A stretch of DNA of 64,000 nt from Helicoverpa zea (taxonomy: Eukaryota; Arthropoda; Insecta; Lepidoptera; Noctuidae), in contig NC_061456.1 in NCBI RefSeq assembly GCF_022581195.2, forward strand, positions 7,566,501-7,630,500. The letters are read 5' to 3'. Below the pieces are notes generated by a model that was not told the origin of the DNA, searched no databases, and worked only from the letters and a program-made list of their open reading frames with translations. Of this stretch, positions 1 through 9,100 are shown one piece after another (the first letter of the stretch is position 1; each line of letters begins with the position of its first letter). Made by a program: the position numbers and the translations under genes.

Positions 1-104
1 CCAATGATTATTTAGATATTTTCTCCCATTATAGTATACTTTGTTATTTTTCTTGAACATTTGAAAGACAATTCTTTAACGAAAATCATTTTTACTTTTT
101 TCAG

Positions 105-3100
105 CCTCTTAGAACTTTCCACAAGAACTCACCACAGCTGCTATGTAAAACTAGTAATATCCAGTCTAGATTATTCATTGGATTCTTTCCCAAGAGACAT
201 TTTGGCGAAGACACTAACTTGCAATATTCAAGCATCAAGATTGTACGCCACACAATTTTTAAACGTCCTTTTGAGAGCGTCTCGAAAATCTCGCGAATTA
301 GTCCGTAGAAAGACTAAATTAAAGAAAAATGTGGTTAATGACCATATTAAAACTACGCAAAGGGATAATAATGAAACTAATACTGGTGTCGATATGGATA
401 CTTGGATCTTACAAATGTTGATCAGTCAAATAAAGGATGAATCAAAAGTGGTTGTCAAAACTGCGCTCACGATTTTGGAAGAAGCTTATCATGTACCGGT
501 ACGTGCAGTTACTGCTTTTGGTGCTATAATTTAAATAAAAAGTTACATAATTAACAGTGTTATTTTTATATTTTGTCTCAGTCTTACGTGGAAAAATTAA
601 TAACGATGAAGGAGACGCTTTGTCAAAATTGTCACTTGGATAAAACAACGGAGCCAAGTGCCTTAGATTTTGGAGTTGTTAGTGACCGCGGGTACTTATT
701 GTGGCTGAGTCTAGAAATAGCGGTAGCCGTACAATCGGTCGATGCGAAGTCAATCGCCTTTCTGAAGAAACATCTGGATTTCTGGACTAAATCTTACAAC
801 TACCGGTAAGTCTTCTTACAGAATTTTTAATATAAATAAGTACATATTTCGTTTACTAATTTAACTGTTAATTATGTATTAGGTATTACATAATTGGTAA
901 AAAAATAAGCGTATAAAAAAAAGTTGATGTCGAACTCTAAAAAATGTCAATATTGGCGATTTATTAAATTTGACTACGGTTGCTACGTGAGTGAAAAACC
1001 TACAGAGGCAAAGCTTCTGTAGTGACCTACTTTTTTGAATACTCTTTTGTGAAAACTCCAAAATTGTTACCAATTTAATAATAAATGAAACAAAGCATTG
1101 CTGAATAGTTGTTTTTACAAATCTTTGGTACAAATCGTTCGTAAGTTCTAGCACATAGAATGCAAAATAAGTAACATTGTTTATTTTGCACAGTTACGTG
1201 CGTCTAGTAGAAGCGGGCGTGCACGAGGCACTGGCAGTGAGTTCTACGGGCGGCGGGCGCGGCGCCCCCCGCGCGCGCCGCGCCGCGCGCCCGCCGCCGC
1301 ACCTGCACGCCGCACTCGCACCGCGCACGCGTGCCGTACGCGCGCTGCTGGCCGCCGTACTGCCTGATCACTACAAGGTAAGTTACCTATGAAGTAAGTG
1401 CTCGGGTAATAACTTCATAAAGACCTAGGTAGGAATCGATCATCAAGATCATCAGGTTTTTGGCTATACGGTGACGGTGAACGAGGCGTATGTCAGTAGG
1501 TCACCCTGCTTCCGCCACATGCCCCCATGCCTTTCTGGCTGCGGTACTGCCTGTTAAGATTAGCTGACGGTAAATGAGGCTAGTTCCAAGTTTGAAGAAT
1601 TTTCGAGCCGTGCCTTTAGATCACATACGCGCCGCTAAATACCGAGCTACCGAACATCTGAAATCGCACTTAGGTTGCGATCACTACTGGATGTTGCGTT
1701 TTTCACTATCACTCTGGACCGGGTCTAAATTAGGGTGCTCCCGGCAAATTAAAATATTGATTATCAAGTTATTTATAATACAGGTCACAGACTATGTACC
1801 TATTCATTTATTACCTGACATTCCTCACAACTATAATGAATCTAAAAATGACATATGTATGGAATAAAACCTCACATAAAAGTTGACCCTCAGTTTGAAT
1901 CTCTCAATTTGAATTGTTACAGATTTTGCAACGCAAAAAATGCGCAAACGAACAAGAAATCGCAGACATAAAGGCTTCGTTGTGGGCAGTTGGCAACATT
2001 GCAGTGACGTCACAAGGTCTCCACCAGCTCATGAGCTTGAGTAATGGTTACTTGGAAGACTCGGTACTGGTACACATTGTGCGGTTGGCTAAATACAACC
2101 CGGTGTATTCTGTGAGAGCTACTGCCTTCTATGTACTCGGCCTAATAGGAAGCACTTACGATGGCGCTAATCTGCTCTCCGATCTTGGTAAGGACACTCA
2201 AAATTATTTATTTAAGACTTGGCTGCTAAATAGCACGCTTTGAAAGTCAAAATTAATAAAAAGCAGCCCCCAAAACGCCTAGCTTTCACCACTTTCTATG
2301 TGTTTTGCTGGAAAGAATGCCGCAACAAAGTCCCCAAAACATAAATTAGTGAAATATTTGAGAAATCATTTCAAATTTTGTATTTTATAATATTGTTTGC
2401 TTTAATTCTTCTAGGATGGCTATGCGTAAGACATACGAGACACGACCAATTCCCAGTGATTCCAGACGAAAGCTACTCCACCGTTGAACAGGGCACGAAC
2501 GTGCATTACTTTGTGACTTCACCCGAAAGTCGGTACAATGCTTACGACACAGAAATGAGCGAGCATTCTGATCACACTGATCAAAGTGTTGCAGAAAGTT
2601 TACATTCGGATACTACTAAAATTTACGGAAAAACTGGATCGATATCTGCCGATACTTCGGAAATTAAAGATCAGGATGTAACCGATCATAAAGCGTATAG
2701 TGATGGACGGCCAGACAAAAGAAAGTCACATACATTGCCTTCTCAAAGTTGTTCTAGCTCTCATGACCGGCCAACTTTATCGGAATCGAGAACTGTCGAT
2801 ATACTCCGAGATTGTTCGAGTTATGAACGACCCGGGCCACATCGGGTCCCTATGTCTGAGAACAGATTAGTAATAGGCAGAATGAACTCTCTAGAACACC
2901 ACGAGGGTCGAGTGAGAAATACCAGTGAATCGAGTACCAGTGGAGTTAGTAGTTGCGACTCTTTTCTAGGGAAATATGCGCTTCCGTAAGTTTTGACAAT
3001 CTTTCCTACCACTTAGTCGTATGCTTTCTGTTGTTCTGATTTGTTGATTTATTTGCAGTGACAGGGTTTTGACTCTCAGTCCGATTCCAAGTTCATCAAG

Positions 3101-6100
3101 TTTGTACGGAATGAAGAGCAGTAATAGTTCTCATCGGCCGAAGATATCGGACCTGCAACGTCGAACTTCTACTTCTAGTTAGTATAAATACTATTTATAT
3201 GTATACATTCGTCTGTCATACATGTAGTATAGATGATGCATTTAAAATGTTAATTCTTTTACAGGTTTTACTGGTAACGATGTAGCTAGTTCCCCTCCGT
3301 CTCAAATGGATATGACGGGATACGCCACCTTGAAGTCCCTTAATAGACGGTAGGTACAACATCTTCGCATATTGGACACCCTGTTGTCGAAATTAATGTT
3401 GCCTTATTTCCTTCTACCCCTGGTATTGAGATTTTCTTTAAATCCACAGGATTCAACTTTGACAGTTTTGTTCTTTTTTTGTAGGCCTTATTTGTCAGAA
3501 AGTGCTGCAGGCTCAAGTGACATGGATGACTTGAGCTGGTTACTATCAGATACAAATAGACGGTCAAAACCTTTTTCTTCGCTGAGGGATAGAGCAAAGA
3601 CTACAAAAGAAAGAATGGCTAAACTCAGGTAACTAACATTTCTTATATTCCCCTGTCAACTTATTTATTACTTGTTCGTCAACTTATATTTGGGAAAAAT
3701 CATTTTTTTTTTTAAGATATCGTAAATGTTGAAATTGTAAATAAATACGCTAATGCTAAAAACAAATATAAATCGCTAAACACACTTGTGTAAGAAAACC
3801 TCCCATATTTTTATACACAATTTGTGGGAAGTAGAAAGTTATACTTTACGTCCTATGAAAACGAAACATTAGCATTTATAATTGACAAAATGTAAACACA
3901 TGTCACCTTATTCCCCCAGCCTATTGGAATACGACTGGAAGCCACTACCTCTAGGGGAGAACGCCCGCTCGTCCCCGTTAAGTGGCAACACCGGTACGCC
4001 TGGCAACACCGGGCTGTCGGGCGTGACGTCACTGCAGCCGCGCCGCGCCACGTGTCCGGCCGCACCGCCGCCCTTACAACGACCTCACGGAACTACACCT
4101 GCGTATATTGGAATATGCCTCCCGAGGGATCTTATGGAACTGTTTCCAAGGTATTTGTTTATGATTTGCTTCTTAAGGCGACGAATTGGTCAACAATAAT
4201 TCCATAACCGGCACGCGCACCTAAGGCGCCAAAAGGGGTCGGAGCGTCTGAGCGGGGCGAGGATAACAATACGCGCGCTAGCTTATAAGTAAAAGTCGTA
4301 AGCGACAAAATGGTTTTGTAATTTTATTATTTAGAAATGATAATTTGATAAAAATTCCTTCCACAATTTTAAAGAGTATGTATATACTCAACTACTAAAA
4401 AAGTTAAGAGGCTTAAATCGGTCCCGTTTGCCCATAATATGTGAATCTCTTTTTAAAAAGAGGTATGTTTGATATATTTTTCTCTGTTATAAAAGTTACC
4501 TAATCATGTTTTGAAGTCTAACAAAATAAGGTTTATATCATGAACTTTCAGGTAACCAAGTTGTATTTTGATCCGTTTTGTATTTACTGAGAAAAACTGA
4601 GATACTTGGCGCCAAAATTTCCAATTCGTCCTCTTAAAGGACTTTAGAAAGGATCATTAAGATGCTTGTTTTTTGAATTGGCGACAGTATTTTGTATTTC
4701 GACTTTATTCACTATCACAGTTTGTCATACCTATTAAGTAGTCCAATTTTATTAGTTCTCTCGCCTTTGAAATTTTAAAATATTTTTATTCACGGCGAGT
4801 TCCTTGATTTAACTTTGAACTAAAATGTTTGTACTCAACAGAGAAGAAGATATACTCGACGAAGACACCGATAAAAGTGACCACACGAAACGTGACCGCC
4901 TCCCATCTTTTCTTGTGGACACGAGTAGTGCAAGCACGGAGAACAAGTCTCGAGCAACACCTGATAGTCAGAAGTTGACTTCTCATAAAGGTACAACCTA
5001 ACAATTTCTTTAAAAAACTCACGATAATATTCAGGATCACATTTAACCCAAAATGATTTTTTAATTGCAGCCAGTTTAAACACAATAGCAGTTCAAATTC
5101 ACAAAGCGAACTCAGATAAAGTTGAAACTAACGCGGATACATCCATTGCTAGCATAGACACGAGCGAATCAAATACACGCGTAACCAAAGACAAAACCAA
5201 AAGGATTGTGACAACCGTCAATGAAAACGATATGAACACTAACAGTGTACCAAATAAAGTCGATGAAGGAGTAAAGCCAACAAATAATGAAAGCAAAGAT
5301 GATGTCACAGCCACTGGATTAGAGGGTCAAGGTCAAATTGTTCAGGAGATTGTAGGACTAAGGTCTACAGCTGACGGAGGTGACAACACGGTCCAAAGTG
5401 TAGGGGCAGTGGTCACTGAGACAGTTTCTGCGACGAGTAAAAAATGGCGGCATGTTACGGCAGATTGTTTGGCCTGTGTTCGAACTCGACCTCCTTCGTC
5501 ACATGAGTTGCGTGAAGCCTTTTTTGCTGGTAAATGTTTCATTTTTATAAAAAAAGTATCTATATCGTCGACTTACGAAAAAAACATTTCGCCAAATATC
5601 CACACTAGATGGCGTTGTAACATTGTGAACGATTCTTGAATCGCGCTATGGTTTCGTTACCCGGGTTGTAGTAGAACCATCGGCACGAATCTTGAGCGCT
5701 GACCTTCACCTGCGCAGAAGTGATTTATTAGCAAAGAACCCCGAGTGACGGCTATGACGCGATGCGCTGCGGGCCAATCACCGCTTTACCCCCCCCCCCC
5801 CGCCTCAAAACCTACCACAAAAGGGACCCAATAAATTACTTCTGCTCAGGTGAAGGTCAGCGGTCAAGATTCGTGCTGATGATTATATAGTTGCTAAATA
5901 AATGTTTATCAACCAAGTGTCTTAGAGAAACTTTGTAGTTTTTGGCTGTCGTTCAAAACCGTTTTTGCTGGTTTTCTGAACGATTGTGGTTGTAGACAAG
6001 TATGATAAAGGATAAAGGATTAATAGTACCTACCTTTCGCTGACGCTGACGCAAAGCATAGAAACTTGGGCATTTTCAGGAAGTATGGTATATTTGAACC

Positions 6101-9100
6101 AGCTTATTAAATTCTTGACCGTTATTTGAAGCTTACTAGTTTGAGATAGGCACCTACGTGTTTTCCGCTTTTATCTCCGTCCTTTTCTACCCCATATCTT
6201 GCATCTCTCTCGCACACCGACCAGTTTCACTCCCCACCAGGCAGGAGGCGACGAGTGTTCTCGGCGGCCACAGTTCGTCATTGGCGTCTTGTTTTCCGCC
6301 CGAGAAGGTTGTCTAACCAACCGCTGTAGTATTTCGTTGAAAAATAAACTCAGTGCTCTCGCAGAACACAGGTGAGTTTATAATATTTTATACAATTTGT
6401 TAACGGTTTTACCGTTCGATATTCGATTTTGCGAAATCAAGTGTTAATATTTTGTACATCTACCCCTTTTTTGTCACGAGTTTCTTCCGTGTACTTTTTT
6501 TTCAGTAATTTGTTTTCAGAATGAGTGACTTATAAAGCAAATACAGATGCGGTAAATAATAAAGCTACCACAGCCCGTGCACGTGACTATGGAAAAGAAA
6601 GCAAGCCCGAAGTTCCTAAGGCACCTGTGGCCCTAGTTCAATCCTGCAAGGCGTTCAACGGTTTGACAAAAAAGAATGGTGTGAGGTGCGGTCCAACCAG
6701 CATCTCCTTAGTTCGGACTGATCACTACCGCACTTGAAGAGGGCTGATGGTGTCAAGAAAGCTTTTCGGCCTTGAAAGACTTGGTACGCTCCCCTCGGAC
6801 TACCAGTAAGTCTGTTAGCCACCTCCCATGGGGGTCGGCTCATTATCACGGCGTGTGATGGTTTTCGGCCTTGAAAGACTTGGTACGCTCCCCTCGGACT
6901 GCCAGTAAGTCTGTTAGCCACCCCCCGTAGGGGTCGGCTCATTATCTCGGCGTGTGATGCTTTTCGGCCTTGAAAGACTTGGTACGCTCCCCTCGGACTG
7001 CCAGTAAGTCTGTTAGCCACCCCCCGTAGGGGTCGGCTCATTATCTCGGCGTGTGATGCTTTTCGGCCTTGAAAGACTTGGTACGCTCCGCCTAGGACTG
7101 CCAGTAAGTATGTTAGCCACCCCCCACAGGGGTTGGCTCATTTTCACGGACCCGCGCAGGGTACCAATCTTGCATGTTGCGAGACGCAGCATCATTACAA
7201 AGTGGGGACCAGTAAGTATACTAGCCACCCCCCACAGGGGTCGTTTCATTATCACGGACCCGCGCAGGGTACCAATCTTGCATTTTGCGAGTCGCAGCAT
7301 CATTACAAAGCAGGGACCAGTAAGTATACTAGCCACCCCCCGCAGGGGTCGGCTCATTATCACGGACCCTCGCAGGGTACCAATCATGCATGTTGCGGGT
7401 CGTACCATCATTGTAATCTACCCTCGCAGGGTGGCTTTTTGGATCGACTTTCGAAGAGTCGCCATTATAACCTTCCCTCGAAGGGAAATGGTAATCACAC
7501 TCACGCTGAATGGCGTGTGACGCAAAACTCTAAAAGCTCCCTTGGGATATCACGAGTAAATTACAATAGGAACCATGTCCAACAGAGGAAACAGAAAGCG
7601 TCCAGGACCGCAGGCGGACTTTGATGCGTCCAACAAGGCACGTAAGTTATGACTTTCCAGGCGGGTTGCCTAACATTATATCAAGACCAATGGAAAGAAA
7701 TGGGAGCTCCGCCTTTCTTGTCAAAAATAATAACTGGGTATCGCATACCATTGGCCAAGAGCCACCTTTGATAGATAATGCCAGATTTGACCAGAGAGTC
7801 CAAAGAGATGGATGTCGTCATATCCCAAATGATAAAACAAAAAGTTCTATTGATAGCTGCAAATTCTGCCAGCTTTCTTTCCAATATGTTTCTTGTGCCC
7901 AAAAGGCGACGGAAAGAACCGTCCAATACTCAATCTCAAGGTTCTCAACAAGTTCATAATTACGGAACCCTTCAGTTTAATAAATGTTTTTCGGGTGCTA
8001 GAGTTTCTTCAGAAAGACGAATGGCTGTGCAAGTGGATCTCGCCCAGGCTTACTTCTACCTTCCGGTAGCCGGAGGTCACAGACATGTTCTTCGACTAGT
8101 ATACAGAAGAAGACTGCTTCAGATTACGTGCCTACCATTTGGCTTAAGCACGGCACCCAAGACCTTCGCCACAGTGACCAATTTGGGTGGCTCAAACTTT
8201 GAAAACTCAAGGGTTACTTATAATTGTGTATCTCGATTTTCTGGTGGCTCACCAAGATATATTTGCCTACTTTGGGATCATTTGCACCACGTTTTGGATG
8301 GCAAGTGAATAAATCGCAAGCATTATCAACAAGATAATGACAAAACGCACTACGTGACAAACAGCACGACAAACTTAGAAGACCTGCATAGCTTGATAGG
8401 ACTTTTAAACTTCGCAAGTTTTCGTTGTTCCATACGGCAGACTGCATTACCGGGCTCTCCTCACTTTCCTCAATGCAGTGTTGAACAGCAATCTATACCT
8501 ACCCTATTCATGGAACCGTGAGCCAAACGGTGAACAAACCATAAAAAGGGTTCTTATAAGTCACGATTGAAGTAATGATCATATTTTATAAAAATAACTA
8601 CGAAAGTAATATACTGACAACATTAGAAATGATATTTTAGAACGATGTCTGTGGAACTTATGCAATCTTTTCAAACTTATTTGAAATCAAATATGTATAA
8701 TAAAGGCCGTAAATTATTTTCTTAATTTTAATGAAATATGTAGTAAATCGTTTACATGTAAAATGAACCTAGAAGTCTTGACTGTCATACATAGAACCCT
8801 ACTTAATTGAAGACCACGATACTAAGAACATTTTACATAAAAATGTGACGTTTTTGTCATCGGTCGGGTTATACCCACCATTTTGAAAAAGTGTCATTCT
8901 TTGGTTACATTGTGGGCTCACGGCTCGGTGAATGGAGTATAGCAATGTTGAACCTACCAGCAGATGCCTTAGCAGATCTAAAGTGGTGGCTGGTCAGCTG
9001 CCACCAAACCTTGGATATTCATTCGCCACTTCCCTGTCACCTTATAACCACGGACGCCTCCGATGTAGGATGGGGGCACAACTGAACGGAACTCCCGTAA

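Noticed and set aside
1783..1867. A frame after an AG acceptor that reads DYVPIHLL, resembling a Rictor segment, as an extra exon
   Set aside because: It runs into a stop without a donor. The exons at 1194-1377 and 1923-2187 join in phase and already cover this part of the protein.
6655..7041. A - strand open frame made of a 33-residue repeat
   Set aside because: It is produced by the 99-bp tandem array inside the DIRS element on the opposite strand to its genes; nothing suggests translation.
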